Below, one piece after another: positions 1 to 10,345 of a stretch of DNA of 64,000 nt. Positions within the stretch are counted from its first letter, which is position 1, and every line of letters starts with the position of its first letter. Position numbers and translations under genes: made by a program. The notes under the pieces are model-generated. The model saw nothing but the letters and a program-made list of their open reading frames with translations. It made no database searches and was not told the DNA's origin. The DNA is from Symbiodinium natans (lineage: Eukaryota > Sar > Dinophyceae > Suessiales > Symbiodiniaceae), in assembly GCA_905221605.1 (NCBI GenBank), contig CAJNDS010000092.1, positions 124,001 to 188,000 of the forward strand, given 5' to 3'.

Positions 1-39
1 GGAGGTAATCCTAAGCTGTGGATGCACTTCCACTCACTT

Positions 40-118
40 TAGGGTTTAGGGTTTAGGGTTTAGGGTTTAGGGTTTAGGGTTTAGGGTTTAGGGCTTAGGG
101 CTTAGGGTTTAGGGGGGC
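40..118 (+). repeat. Telomere-like TTTAGGG array
   Basis: About ten consecutive TTTAGGG heptamers with two GGGCTTAGGG variants near the end. It is internal rather than a chromosome end, because other sequence follows on both sides and the opposite-strand form appears at 1,081. Confidence 0.95.
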
Positions 119-1080
119 GAACGCAGCAAGTGCGAGTCTTGATTGGGGGGGGGGGGGGCTGTTGCAAATTTACTCCTTGAATTGGGGGGCCTGCTTATAC
201 GGAACTTTGCGCTTACACAGACCCCAATGACCGAATGTAGGGCAGCCCTTGTGTTGCCTACTAAAGTGACGGCCAGGAGACCCACCATCCCATCTTGGTG
301 GCCTTGCCAGGACCGTACATCTCTGCATAGGCCTTCACCTTGGCGCGCGCCAAGCAAGAGGAGGTCTTCTCGTCGCGGTGAGCCCTGAATCCTAAACCCC
401 TAAAGGAAACTGGGGTTGGCGCCCTGATAGCCTCGGAATGTGTTTTGCCCTAAACGTGGCCCTCTTAAACCCAATGAGGGAAAATGCCAAATATCCCAAA
501 TTCCTACCCAGGCACTCCCCAGGCCCTAGGGAATTCTGGTAGAAAAAAGTGAGTTCTCGAAATTGGGTACCCAACATTGTGCAGTACCTCAAAGTCAGGA
601 CCTAAAAGGGGACCCTAATTTAGAGAACGACCCATATGGTAGATGACCCCCCCCCAATGGGATGGATCTCGTCCCCCAAACAAGTTTTGGCTCGCACCCT
701 GGGATCAGTTCTCTAAGTTACGGTCACCTTTTGGGGTACCCCAAATAGGGCCGCCTTAGGATAAGGACCTCAAAAGGGGCCATCAGCGCCTATTTGCTTA
801 AGAGTCCAAAAAATGACAGATACTTCTCACTTTATTGCCCTTATAAGGAAGATACTTACATATATATATATATATATATACAACATATATACACACACAT
901 AAAAAAAATGTGCTCTCTTTTTTTGGGGGGGGGGGGGAGGAGGAGGGCTCTTAAGCAAAGAGTAGGAATTTCGAGGCAAGCGGCCATGTAGAGGTCGCTG
1001 TCCTCCGGAGGGTTCTCCTTAGCCCAGAAGCCATCGGATCATAAGGGCACCCTTTTGGTTACTTTATAAGGGAACTCCTA
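119..1080. other. Non-coding stretch with weak exon-like segment
   Basis: Contains a G12 tract near 147, an (AT)n/(ACAC)n microsatellite at 861-900 and a G-rich tract at 925-940. The minus strand at 240-375 reads without stops through a lysine/alanine-rich peptide (ending MGWWVSWPSL) that may be an exon, but no family is recognised. The 640-800 region has several short palindromic GGGGTACCCC-type motifs like those in the dispersed repeats listed further on. Confidence 0.4.
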
Positions 1081-1180
1081 ACTAAACCCTAAACCCTAAA
1101 CCCCTTTTAACCCAGGACTGCTGAGGCTCCGGCCTGAGATGCAAAGAAGCAAGCAACATGCAAGAACTTCAGGCAAGCAG

Positions 1181-2918
1181 TTATTCCGCCAACCTATGAA
1201 GCAGCTCTGCGTACTGAGGCTCACTGAGGACTTCAAACAACCAGCACACCCCCAACTCAGAGAAAATGCGGGAAGCAGTTGAGTCAGCCTCTAGCACTAG
1301 GAGCTCTTGCAAGGAAATGGTGACAAATGTAGGAAAGGCAATGGCACTGCAGCTCATCTGCAAGTGTCGAAAGAACTGCACAACTTGAATGTACGAGAAA
1401 TCTGGCAATGGGTAGTGCATCAGCCCATACTCCGTCGAAACCCAGTGTACAGCAAAACTGCCATCGTGCGAACTAGTGAGAAGTAGGGCTTGCATCCACA
1501 TCACGGGCAGCGTGAAGACGCGCAGTGGTTTCGCCCACAGCGAGGGGTTGTACAAGCTTGTCTGTGGCTCGTGTCTCCGCTGGACTGATGTGATGCCTGA
1601 TTGCCAGACTGCCTTGTCTGAAGCAAGACCCTCGAGCTCTGATAGCGTGACGGTACCACCCATGTGGCACGCCGCTGCGGCCTCCTTCGAGGCCCATGTG
1701 AGCAACGTCTGCTTCGGCCCACCTCTGCCTTTAGAATGGTGAACATGCTCGAGCGCCAGCCGCGTGATATGCTCATCTTCAAAGCGAAGCACATGTCCTA
1801 AGTAGTTCCACCGTCGAGTGACCCAAGTAGTGACCCAGGACACGGAATAGCGCACACCCACAATCTTAGCAACTCTTCGTCGAAACCTATTGAGTTCCAG
1901 AGCTAGTGTTTTTGACAATTCTTGGGGAAGGTACAACTTGAGGAGGAACACAAGGCAGGTCGTTTGCATGGCATTGACTCGGCTGATGTGCACCTGCAGA
2001 GTTTCGAACATGGGCGATAGCCACTGAAAGCGCGCTGCAATGTACCTGCTGGCGAACTGTGTGGCCTGCAGGGGCCTGGTCCAGTGCTGCAGTTTCGCTA
2101 CTTCAGCTAGCTGTTCGACTGCCAAGTGTAGTACACCAGAAACTTGATTGAGGAGCTGGGAGGTGAGGTCATACTCAGGGTTCGGGTGTTGAAGCTCTCG
2201 TCGTAAATATCGCAGCGTGCTGGACCAGAGACAAGATCTGAGCACCGAATGCTCCGAGACAGTCACCCGGCCTTGTTCCAGAACTGAAGCAGTGGACATG
2301 ATAGTTGACTTTTTCCAGTTCACCTTGAGACCATACTTTGCCATATGCGTGCTTAGATCTGCCAAGAGCTGGTCGGCTTGCTCCCAGGAAATGAAATTCA
2401 ACAGGATGTCATCTATATATACGATGCCAAACCCTTGATGCAAAGTGGCATGACCCCATTCTGTCCAGGTCTGCATCCTTTGTGCGATGATCCAGGCCAG
2501 CATGCACGAGAAAACAAAGCTGGAATGACTACCCCCCTGTTGAACTCCACGTTTCTGTGTTTGAGTCCACGTTCTGCCTCTAAAGCTGGCATGCATGGTG
2601 GGGGACGTGATGATGCGCAGGAGATGCGCTACTTCTTGAGGGTGTTTCTCTCCTGCCTGTTGGACCAAATAGTCAGCAAGCTCTTGGTGCTGTATCGAGT
2701 CGAAGGCAGCTTCAATGTCTAAAGAGGCCCATACGGAATACTGAGATGTCTTGCTCTCATACTCAAGTCGCGACGTGGCTGTCATGAGAGCATCCAAAGC
2801 CTGGCAGTTGCGCAGTCCGCCCATCTGCTCTGGCTGCCGGGGAAAGCAAGGCGCTACTCTTCGCAGCAGCATGGTGCAGAGAAGTTTATTGAGGGTTTCG
2901 AGCATACATATAGGCCGA
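1181..2918 (-). CDS. LINE ORF2, reverse transcriptase and C-terminal part
   Basis: Continues ORF2 after a one-base frame change, picking up at RPICMLETLNKLL (the FRPI motif of non-LTR RTs). Numbered from the ATG at 2905, it has LDIEAAFDS at 62-70 (motif A Asp), RGVQQGGSHSSF at 119-130 in place of the usual RGxxQGDPLSP (motif B), and YIDD at 163-166 (catalytic motif C). The C-terminal third carries a WNYLGHVLRFEDEH block, a conserved feature downstream of RT in many LINE families, with no RNase H. The stop is at 1181, about 80 bases from the element's 3' end. The altered motif B may affect activity. Confidence 0.85.
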
Positions 2919-4479
2919 ACTGCTTCGCGTCAGCGATTTGGGAGACTTTGGGGACAAGGGCCACATAGGCTTGACAGTAGTCATCAGGTAGGGTGTCTCC
3001 TTGTAGCAAGGTATTGAGATGGCGAAGCAACAAGTCACTTCCACCCTCGATGCTCAGGAGGCACTTGACATACTCAGCTGACATGCCCGACAATCCTGCA
3101 GTCTTGTTATCTTTGAGCTTGCTTGCAGCGTCTTGCAGTTCAGAGGGAGTGAAGATGGGAGTGTCGGAGGTCAGGGCGCGCCGGGCAAGGTCAACATACA
3201 CATTATGCAAGTACTCCTTCAGGGCTGTCTCGTCATCAGCAGAAAACTGCGTCTGCATTCTTGCCTGCAGAGCGGCTGCTGCGTTGTCGGGACCACCTTG
3301 TTCATGCACCAACTTCTGAAAGGAAGCCTTTGGGGCGGCGCGCCTGCGCACGTAAGCTATCGCGGAAGGTGATCCCTCCCTGACTTGTTGTTGCAGCTGT
3401 TGCCACCACTTAACCTTCTCATGTCTTCTGCTGGACATGATGCGTCTCATCATGGATGACCGCTCCTCAGCTGATGTTGACAGGCGCCTCTGTTGGCAAA
3501 GCTCTTTGAGGTAAGGCGGGTCTCTATACTTGCAACTACCAGGACGAACAGAGACCTTCTGGGAGGAATGTTTGAGCCACTGCCACTGGTCCTGAGCACC
3601 ATCAGGGAAAGATTGTAGAGCACAAACTTGCTCTGACAGGCCCGCTGAGTCAACTTTCCATTTGGACACATGGCCCACACGATTGTGCTTTCGGCTCCTG
3701 GCCTGCTGCGTTTGAGCAGGGCCGGGAACAGCGGTTGACATTCGGACCAGATCATGATCACTACGGAGTTCGCTGGCTGGCTCCTTGTACGTTGTAACCT
3801 GAATATCTTGGTGGTGACATGTAAGGGAGAGCTTGCCAAGATTCTCAAAGAAATAGTCGTATTCACGATGACTATATCTGCCATGTCGTGTGGGTAACCC
3901 AGACTGTCTGCAGACAAAGCCAAGCGAGGCAAGTGTGGTGCTTAATTCAAGAAACCTGTCATCACCCAGTTGCGCGTTGAAGTCACCACCCAAAACTGTG
4001 GGGAGATGCTTGTGTGCCCTGATCAGGCCGTCAAGCTCGGCAACTGCGTCACTGAAGCACTCAGCTGAGTTATCTTTATGGGGTAAGTGACAGGATATCA
4101 TGCACAAGTCGATTGGGCTGCGGGCAAGCCGGGCTCGAAGTAGGATACATCTTGGGGCGATGACAGAGTCAACGACATGCGAAAAGACTTCATCATCAAC
4201 CGCAATCACCTGTCCTAGGTGCGAATCCGGGGGCGCCCCAGCGAAAACATGGTACCCAATCCAGGGACCTTCAAAGTCTTCCTGCAACATGCTAAGACTC
4301 CCTGGCGCAGGTTGCCAGTTCTCGCCTCCCATTCCGCTGACTTCCTGAAAGAACCAAAATTGACAATCAATCTCTGTGTTGTGCACCCACTCACCCAACG
4401 AAGAGAGATTGTTGCCCTGTACATTCCAAGTTCCCCTATCAAGAATTGCGGAATACAGTGGCGCTGATGGCTCGCGACT
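2916..4479 (-). CDS. LINE ORF2, N-terminal APE-type endonuclease part
   Basis: The frame continues in phase from the ORF1 stop. It has no ATG upstream of the conserved GTWNVQG start of the endonuclease fold, so readthrough or reinitiation is needed. Counting from the TTG codon at 4398, the fold shows FFQEV (metal-binding Glu, residue 19), ISCH near 101-104, LGGDFNAQ at 136-143, a YDYF motif at 180-183 and SDHD at 213-216. These are the hallmarks of the exonuclease-endonuclease-phosphatase family that nicks target DNA for target-primed reverse transcription. The C-terminal part runs into the start of the RT domain (LPDDYCQAYVALVPK). The frame fails at about 2916-2919, where one base appears to be missing; RT continues in the next frame. 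Confidence 0.85.
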
Positions 4480-5589
4480 TCAGATGCTGTACACACGCGG
4501 CTCTAGCTGTGCGATCGTTAGGCCTGTGATGCCCGAGAGCACTGTGAGGTTGATGTGATACTCAAGCGTTTCCCCCTTGTTCTCCCTGTAAGCGACGAGG
4601 CAGGTGCGATCATCTTCCTCTGCGAAAAGATCGTGTTGCGAGGTTGCCAAGACACGTCTGTCCTTGACCCAGACAAGCTGTCTGCCCCAATCAGTCTCGA
4701 TCTCGTGTACTAGGTCGGGCCCGACTGCCGCTTCTATGCGTGTGAGGCCATCTCTTGTCATGCGGTTTCTGTGTCGGCGCGCTTGTGTTCTCGCTGGCGC
4801 AATCCAGATGTGCACACCCTTGCTCGTCGTTCTCTCCTTGCTCCATCTGCTTTGCAGCTCATAGAACCGAACCTTGGACTCCTGAAACCCAATCTCTGGC
4901 AAGAGGTAGTGCGCGGTGGAGGATCGTTGGCCGTATATTTGGAGCTTGGCGTTGTCAAGCCCCATGTCAGCGATGAGGGGTCTCATGTCACCATCCATCA
5001 CTGCTCGTCGGCAATCCCTCTCCCAGCCTCCAAAAACCAGGTGACAATAATTGGTGTCATCATTGCCACCAGTGCTCTTAGTCGGCGAGGCGGCTGCTTG
5101 ATCTTGTGGTCGGACTGGCTGTGACGGAGATGCCGGCGGCCGGTATCGCGCCCATGGATCTGTCATCGAGGAAGAGGCTGTTGTGTGAGGTTTTCGTTCT
5201 CGTTCAGGGTGCGTTTTCTGGTCACGCGGTGGAACGCCTGCGCGGGGCTGTTGTTCAAGGAGGCCTGCGAGTCGACTTATTTCATGCTCCATTCTGTCGA
5301 GTCGTGAGTTGTTCTTGTCATTGTCAGCTTCAGATTGCTCCACTCGCTTGGCAAGAGATGTAACGACGTAGGCCAGTTGACCAACTTGCCCAACACTATC
5401 TTTCAAGGACCGAAGGAGGGAGTTCGTCTCATTGACATGATCGGGGAACATGGACTGCTCCTGCAGCATTCTGTCTAGTTCACGATCAGGATCCACATGC
5501 TTGAATCTCTTGCTGGGGCTGTCGGTACCAGATGGCTCGTCGTCGTCTGGCACATGCACCAGTTCATGTCTCGGCTTCTGACCATCCAT
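4480..5589 (-). CDS. LINE ORF1 protein, coiled-coil, nucleic-acid-binding type
   Basis: A 369-residue open frame starting with ATG (MDGQKPRHEL) about 68 bases after the element's 5' end. Residues about 50-115 are heptad-like and charged (VGQLAYVVTSLAKRVEQSEA and onward), which predicts a coiled coil for oligomerisation as in other LINE ORF1 proteins. A Pro/Ser-rich linker follows at about 120-170, and then a basic C-terminal half with W and R clusters (around RSRWSKERTTSKG) that may bind RNA. No zinc knuckle is visible. It ends in TGA at 4480-4482, and the same frame continues straight into the endonuclease with no frame change. In known LINEs ORF1 coats the element RNA; that role is assumed here by position and layout. 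Confidence 0.75.
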   Translation of the reverse strand: MDGQKPRHELVHVPDDDEPSGTDSPSKRFKHVDPDRELDRMLQEQSMFPDHVNETNSLLRSLKDSVGQVGQLAYVVTSLAKRVEQSEADNDKNNSRLDRMEHEISRLAGLLEQQPRAGVPPRDQKTHPERERKPHTTASSSMTDPWARYRPPASPSQPVRPQDQAAASPTKSTGGNDDTNYCHLVFGGWERDCRRAVMDGDMRPLIADMGLDNAKLQIYGQRSSTAHYLLPEIGFQESKVRFYELQSRWSKERTTSKGVHIWIAPARTQARRHRNRMTRDGLTRIEAAVGPDLVHEIETDWGRQLVWVKDRRVLATSQHDLFAEEDDRTCLVAYRENKGETLEYHINLTVLSGITGLTIAQLEPRVYSI

Positions 5590-5619
5590 GTATTTTCGGA
5601 GTCACTATGACATAACCGG

Positions 5620-5657
5620 GGAGTCTCGAGCAATAAACCCTTGAGCCGTAGCCATTT
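5620..5657 (-). promoter_or_regulatory. Conserved 5' terminus of the LINE, spliced-leader-like
   Basis: On the minus strand the element begins AAATGGCTACGGCTCAAGGG, directly after TTTAGGG repeats. GGCTCAAG equals the last eight bases of the dinoflagellate spliced leader. On the plus strand the same place reads CCGTAGCCATTT, equal to the leader's first twelve bases. The same arrangement (GGCTAC, GGCTCAAGG, then CGAGACTC) recurs at the 5' end of the short element at 17,115-17,154. It may be a relict leader or a family-specific 5' UTR or promoter; the sequence alone does not decide. Confidence 0.5.
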
Positions 5658-5699
5658 CTAAACCCTAAACCCTAAACCCTAAACCCTAAACCCTAAACC
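5658..5699 (-). repeat. CCCTAAA run at the LINE 5' border
   Basis: Six telomere-like heptamers in the C-rich orientation, directly joined to the LINE 5' end. Together with the CCCTAAA run at 1,081-1,101 it shows that the LINE lies inside a run of one orientation. Confidence 0.95.
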
Positions 5700-5727
5700 A
5701 AAAAAAAGGGAAAAGGGTACCACTGGG

Positions 5728-5820
5728 CTACCAAGTCTCCCACTGGTCCCTTGGCGTGTTCTTCAGAATCAGCTCGAGGGTGTCCATCTCCACGATGGTC
5801 CTGGGGATGTCCTCCGAGCT
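5728..5820 (-). CDS. Exon-like segment, unknown protein
   Basis: GC-rich segment of about 95 bp between a CCCTAAA run (to 5,699) and a TTTAGGG-type run (from 5,829). The minus strand is open through a peptide containing PRTIVEMDTLELILKNTPRD, then a stop. The composition is protein-like, but no family is recognised. It could be a last exon or a pseudo-exon. Confidence 0.35.
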   Translation of the reverse strand, partial: SSEDIPRTIVEMDTLELILKNTPRDQWETW

Positions 5821-5828
5821 TCAGGGTT

Positions 5829-5912
5829 GGGGTTTAGGGTTTAGGGTTAGGGTTTTGGGGTTTGGGGTTTGGGGTTTGGGGTATGGGGTTTGGGGTTTAG
5901 GGTTTCGGGCTT
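5829..5912 (+). repeat. Degenerate TTTAGGG / GGGGTTT run
   Basis: TTTAGGG units grade into GGGGTTT units, a variant seen many times in the window. It forms the right border of the exon-like segment at 5,728-5,820. Confidence 0.85.
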
Positions 5913-5934
5913 GAGCCCGACAGGTTTGGGGTGG

Positions 5935-6035
5935 TTTTGGGTGGTTCAAGCTTGTGCTTGAACCCGCTGCCAAAGTCCTTCAGGTAGCCGATCGACGCAA
6001 TGTCGGACTTCTCCTTAACCTTGATGGCTACCCGC
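5935..6035 (-). CDS. Exon-like segment, unknown protein
   Basis: The minus strand is open and reads VAIKVKEKSDIASIGYLKDF followed by GSGFKHK. The amino-acid make-up resembles a folded domain. No family is recognised, and the splice borders are not certain. Confidence 0.35.
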
Positions 6036-6997
6036 TACCCAGCACTCCGATGAACAGCAACAGAAGAACTGAAACACACCAAGGTACTGAGACAGAGTGA
6101 TAAGACAGGCACGGGAGGGAGGGAGTATGGTTCATGACATGATTCATCACATGGCAATCGGATGAAGCGTGCCGGTGCTCAAACACACGACAACATCCCC
6201 AATAATTCTCAGCGCTCAGTTCCCATGTGAAAGAGACCTTCGGGCATTCACACACTCAAGTGCTACTGTAGTCTGTGCTGAGCACAGGTGACCTACGCAA
6301 GTACCCTAAGCACAGAGAGATGCGTGGAAACGACCCTTGAAGGCCTAATTCTACGGCATCGCCACGACCTTCAGACCTGAAGGCTTTTAGGACTCTCGGG
6401 CCTGCATGGCCCGAGAGTAGAATACGACAAAGGTTCGCAGGAAAGTGGGAAGGAACACTTCTCAAAACCCTTTCCTAAATCCTATAAACCCTCTAAACCC
6501 TGACTCTAGAAACCCCTATTAACCCCTAAAAAACCCTATAAAAACCCTCTAGGCCCTAAACTTTACAGGCCAGTGGAAAAGAAAACTTCGCCGGGCGGAG
6601 CGCCGCAATGTCGGAGCCCTCTGCGCGGCGGGCCGCCAGGCCGCGGCCCACTGCCACCTTTTCTCGGTCTTGGGGCGAAGGTCGAAGTTCTTACATGTTA
6701 GCCCCTCAGTCCCACATTACACACATACGTGCATATCTATGTATACAGGTGCCTTGGCTGGAGACAACCCAGTGAACCCCCAAGGCAGTACGAAAAACGC
6801 AGATATTTGGGACCTTAGTAAGTACAATCGGGTTTGAGAGGTGATTAATTATAAGAGCATCCTATTCGTTATTCGGACTTTCATGTCACCCTATGTTCGA
6901 TATTTGGGGCCCGAAAACACGAAACTTAAAGGACACCCGTAGCCCGAATGGGCGTTGTGTACATACCTGCCCCACATCATGGGGGGGCTTCCAGGAG

Positions 6998-7038
<41 letters not shown>

Positions 7039-7244
7039 CGGGGTTTGGCTTCCCATGAAATAACTTAGGGTACCCGAAAGGAGAGGAATCCCAAACCCTG
7101 GACCCCGCAAACCCCATGTAACGCAGCCCTAAACCCTAACCCTGAAACCGGAACTAAGCTCCATGCCGGAGGCACAAACACTCTGAAGTGTTGGCTTCAG
7201 TGAAACTCTACCGCAGAGGGCACCTCTCAAGTTGATTGGTCCTA
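6036..7244. other. Non-coding stretch with poly-G tract
   Basis: No supported gene. It holds degenerate CCCTAAA-like sequence at 6,470-6,560, a GC-rich palindromic segment near 6,590-6,660, and an almost pure poly-G tract at 6,998-7,043 (about 45 bases with one C). CCCTAAA runs resume at 7,125 and 7,245. Confidence 0.5.
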
Positions 7245-7271
7245 GCCCTAAACCCTAAACCCTAAACCCTA

Positions 7272-7357
7272 AGGATTTCTGCCCAAAGCGCCAGCGCGCC
7301 AAAGCCCATGCCAAAGCAAAGGATGCCCTGGGTGCCCAGAGCCTCCGCGTGTTCGGG
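7272..7357 (-). CDS. Exon-like segment, possible membrane helix
   Basis: An 85-bp segment between CCCTAAA (7,245-7,271) and TTTAGGG (from 7,355). The minus strand reads EHAEALGTQGILCFGMGFGA and continues LALWAEI, a stretch hydrophobic enough for a membrane segment. A second frame is also open, so the coding call is tentative. Confidence 0.3.
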
Positions 7358-8160
7358 GTTTAGGGTTTAGGGTTTAGGGTTTTGGGTTTTGGGGTTTAGG
7401 GTTTAGGGGTTTAAAGTTTAAAGTTTAAAGTTTAAAGTTTAGTAATGTAGGGCTTAGGGTTTGGGATTGAGGGTTCAACCTCTATAGACCCTAAGCGGTT
7501 CAGGGAAACGGGTTTCAAGCGATTCAGGGTTTCAGGGGTTTAGGCTTTGGCGTTCAGGGTTTCAGGTTTCAGGGTTCAAGGTTTCAGGGTTCGGGGAGTC
7601 AGGGCGTTAAGGTTGTTACATTTCCTCCTGCACAGCTCTTTCGGGTTTTAGGGCCTTAGTATTCTTATCCCAACAGGGGCCAGAGTCATGAATCATAACC
7701 TACGTGGCCGAAAGTCCTTCCAACATCTTGCACTGTGAGCCTTAAACCCAGGTTTGGGATCATTGCTCCGAGCCTTTTCATCCAATCCACTTACATTGGT
7801 TTAGGGTTTAGGGTTTAGGGTTTAGGGTTTAGGGTTTGGGGTTTAGGGTTTCGGGATCTCAAGCGGGCCGGAACCAGAGGGTGGAGGGTTTAGTGCTTGC
7901 TTTTTCTAGTGGGCAGGACCGATGCTGAAAGCGCTATGCCGCCATAATAAGATGGTATGCTGGACGTCCTTCGAGTTCCGTAGCTGTAGCTCCCAGGAAA
8001 ACCACATCTCTAAGCAAACCTGAAACTCCTTCTTCGTACCATCGCCACACCCCCCTAAACCCTGAACCCTGAACCTCAAACCCTGCACCCAATCTTAAGC
8101 CCTAAACCCGAAGCCGAAAACCCCAACCCCTAAACCCCTAAACCCTAAACCCTAAACCCA
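7358..8160. other. Telomere-like and TTCAGGG-like runs, no gene
   Basis: TTTAGGG runs at 7,358-7,410 and 7,797-7,857 and a long degenerate region of GGTTTCAGGG units at 7,500-7,610. CCCTAAA-type runs are at 8,055-8,160. I see no coding sequence with support in between. Confidence 0.6.
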
Positions 8161-8164
8161 TGTT

Positions 8165-8302
8165 TAAAACCCCAACCCTTTTACACCGCCCAAGGCCTCG
8201 TGAGCGGAGGCAAAGGTGGGGCCCTTCACGGTGGAAGTGCGGCCGCGCGCAGGAGCCTCAAACCCCGAACTGCAGGTTCGCCAACGCGTGCAGGCGTCGG
8301 TT
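8165..8302 (-). CDS. Exon-like segment, unknown protein
   Basis: Between a CCCTAAA run (to 8,160) and a TTTAGGG run (from 8,303). The minus strand is open and reads SSGFEAPARGRTSTVKGPTF and then ASAHEALGGV. Unknown family. Confidence 0.3.
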
Positions 8303-8416
8303 AGGGTTTAGGGTTTAGGTTTGGGGTTTGGGGTTTAGGGTTTTGGATTTAGGGTTTGAGGTTTAGGGTTTACTTAGGGTTTAGGGTTTGGGGTTTAGGG
8401 TTTCGGGTTTTGTTTT

Positions 8417-8430
8417 GCCGCCCGTCCAGC
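8417..8430 (+). repeat. GCCRCCYGCCTAGC dispersed repeat, divergent copy
   Basis: GCCGCCCGTCCAGC after TTTTGTTTT and a TTTAGGG run; the most divergent of eleven copies. Confidence 0.5.
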
Positions 8431-8439
8431 CATCCTCTA

Positions 8440-10190
8440 CGGGGCAACTGAAGAGGGAAAGTTGTGTACAGGGTTTAGTGTTGAGAGGTTAGTGTTTAGG
8501 TTTAAGATTTCGTGGCTCACGCTCGCACATGGCAGGCAAGGCTTTCGGACAGGTATCACTAGCACAGCACTCACGGCGTATGTGGCCGCAAGATGGCGGG
8601 TGAGGGGGGAACTGGGGCTCCTGGGGCGCGTCATTCCTGAGATGGGCCTCCTATATACACCTTACTGGCAACCGTACGCCCCATGCTAGGCTGAACATGG
8701 TGGGGGGAGGGTGGTTGATAGTAGGAGGGGGGGGGGGGCTCAGGGTGGTTCTGGCCCAATTCGGCCCATGGCCTGCGCCTGGACACCATGGACGCCAGCC
8801 GTGAAGGCAGCGGGCTGTTCAGACAACAGCAGGGTGGCGACGCCCAGCACCTGAAGATGCTGGGGGTTGTTGGGCTCATATACGGCCCATATACTCCTCA
8901 GAGGCATGGTATAACACGGCCCATAGACGGCCCATATACCCCCAAGAGGCATGGTAGAGCATGGAGGCACAAGACTGCAGCATTGGTCCTCTTGGTTTTC
9001 GAGGGTCTTTTCTAAGGATGGCGCCGCCACTGTGAGAGCCGTGGACACGTTCAGGAAATCGCGCATGGTCAGGTGGTCAGTCGCTGTGGAAGACGAGGGC
9101 AAGGCGCGACTGGGGGCCGAAATGTCTGCGAGAGGAACTCCCCTTGGCTTCCCGAGGACTTGTGCACGAAACGCAACTTTCGCAATCCGGCGGTGAAGCG
9201 AAATATGTCAACAATAACTTCCGAAGTTCATGCGGAATGTCTCAACAATCGCCCAACTAACCCTGCATGCCAGGCCCCCGGCGACCTGCACGGCCAAAGT
9301 TTCCAGGGAGGTGAAAAGCTCCAGAGCCTTTCAGCACATGGAGGTGAAGGTAGACTTGGCCTTAAAATCCTCATAATCAACCTTATAAGAAATTCTTGGG
9401 TATAGCCATGTATAGCCCATGCTGATAGTTGTGAAAGCTTCTGGTCCCAGTCAGGAGGGCTGCTCGGGAGCTGCCTTAAAGCGGCCCATCAACTTTGAAG
9501 ACTAGCCTAACCCGAAGGCATGAGGAACCGCTGCCATTTCTAAGGAAGTGCAGTGCCGGGTGGCCCTACGCCCTACTGCGCTCCATGATCTGGTCCTGCA
9601 GTGCGGGACAGCTGCAACGATGCACTTTTACCATGCCGAACCCAACTCTGGAAAGTGTGGACCTCGGGTCTGTGCTCAGGCGCAACGCCAAAGCCCTTGC
9701 ACGGGCTTGCGACAAGCACTAACATTTCCTACCCGCATCTGAGGGCCGGGGGGGGCTCATCTCAGCAAAACAATACCGGGAACTTCGGGCAAATCCTGGG
9801 GCCTGTCGCCATCGCTCGGCCTCACCACAGGCGCACAAAGCAGTGCTGTGAGTGACGACCTCGGGAGCTCTTCTTCATGAGACTGGCGCATACTCTCACC
9901 CAGGTTGGGAGCACGTCTAAGCTCGCGGCATCGCTTTGCAGGTGCTGGGAAGGAAGTGCGGCCATCAGCCCGATCGCCTCGCTTCGAACATCTTCGAACC
10001 AGGTTCTATGAGAACTCGGAACCCCTGTGGTCGCCCAGCAAATGACTGCACTAAGGTTTAGCTTCCTGTGATGCGGAGTCCACAAGGCTGGGGATGCAAT
10101 ATTGTGCACATCCCGTGAGTTCTGAGGCCGGGTTGCATGGTATACCCTACGCACCAGAGTGCCCTAGATTGGCGTCATATCTAGTAGAGT
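8440..10190. other. Stretch with unassigned open frames
   Basis: Minus-strand frames at 8,740-9,102 and 9,822-10,154 are open but match nothing I recognise. The plus strand at 9,073-9,405 is open as well. No telomere-like run occurs between 8,405 and 10,190, which is unusual for this window. A G9 tract lies at 8,729. Confidence 0.35.
8883..8972 (-). repeat. 45-bp direct tandem duplication inside an open frame
   Basis: Two copies of a 45-bp unit beginning CGGCCCATATAC (8,883 and 8,928), with a few differences. Fifteen codons long, it keeps phase in a minus-strand open frame at 8,740-9,102, giving two TMPLxxIWAVYxP repeats. The surrounding frame is of unknown function. Confidence 0.7.
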
Positions 10191-10254
10191 GTTTAGGGTT
10201 TCGGGTTCAGGGTTTGGGGCTTAAGGTGCCCTTCTGAAGGTTCACTTGGTCCCC

Positions 10255-10345
10255 AAGTACAGGTGATGCCGAGCAGAGCGCGTGCCTGTGGCCACGCCCC
10301 AGCACGGGCCGCAGCGCTCGCCTGGGCCCACCCTAACACACGAAC
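10255..10345 (-). CDS. PPR-type exon fragment
   Basis: The minus strand reads WAQASAAARAGAWPQARALL, matching the pattern of degenerate pentatricopeptide repeats in dinoflagellates (small residues, then G-x-W-x-x-A-x-x-L-L). PPR proteins bind organellar RNA. It lies just left of the BspA-like gene and is probably a separate fragment. Only about one repeat is seen, so it may be a relict. Confidence 0.4.

Larger units (their letters stand above)
1102..5657 (-). mobile_element. Non-LTR (LINE-type) retrotransposon between telomere-like repeats
   Basis: A 4.55-kb element transcribed on the minus strand. In order it has a short 5' leader, ORF1 (4480-5589), an APE-type endonuclease frame (about 2916-4479) and a reverse transcriptase frame (1181-2918). 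Both ends abut CCCTAAA runs: the 5' end at 5657/5658 and the 3' end near 1102, where the minus strand reads CCTGGGTTAAAAGGGG and then TTTAGGG. No poly-A tail or clear target-site duplication is visible; the flanks are the repeat itself. One frameshift and one in-frame TGA separate the three coding blocks, so this copy is either defective or uses recoding. The end positions are inferred from the borders with the repeats. Confidence 0.85.

Noticed and set aside
40-118. A true chromosome end at the window start
   Set aside because: The array is short, followed by ordinary sequence, and the same heptamer occurs dozens of times inside the window in both orientations.
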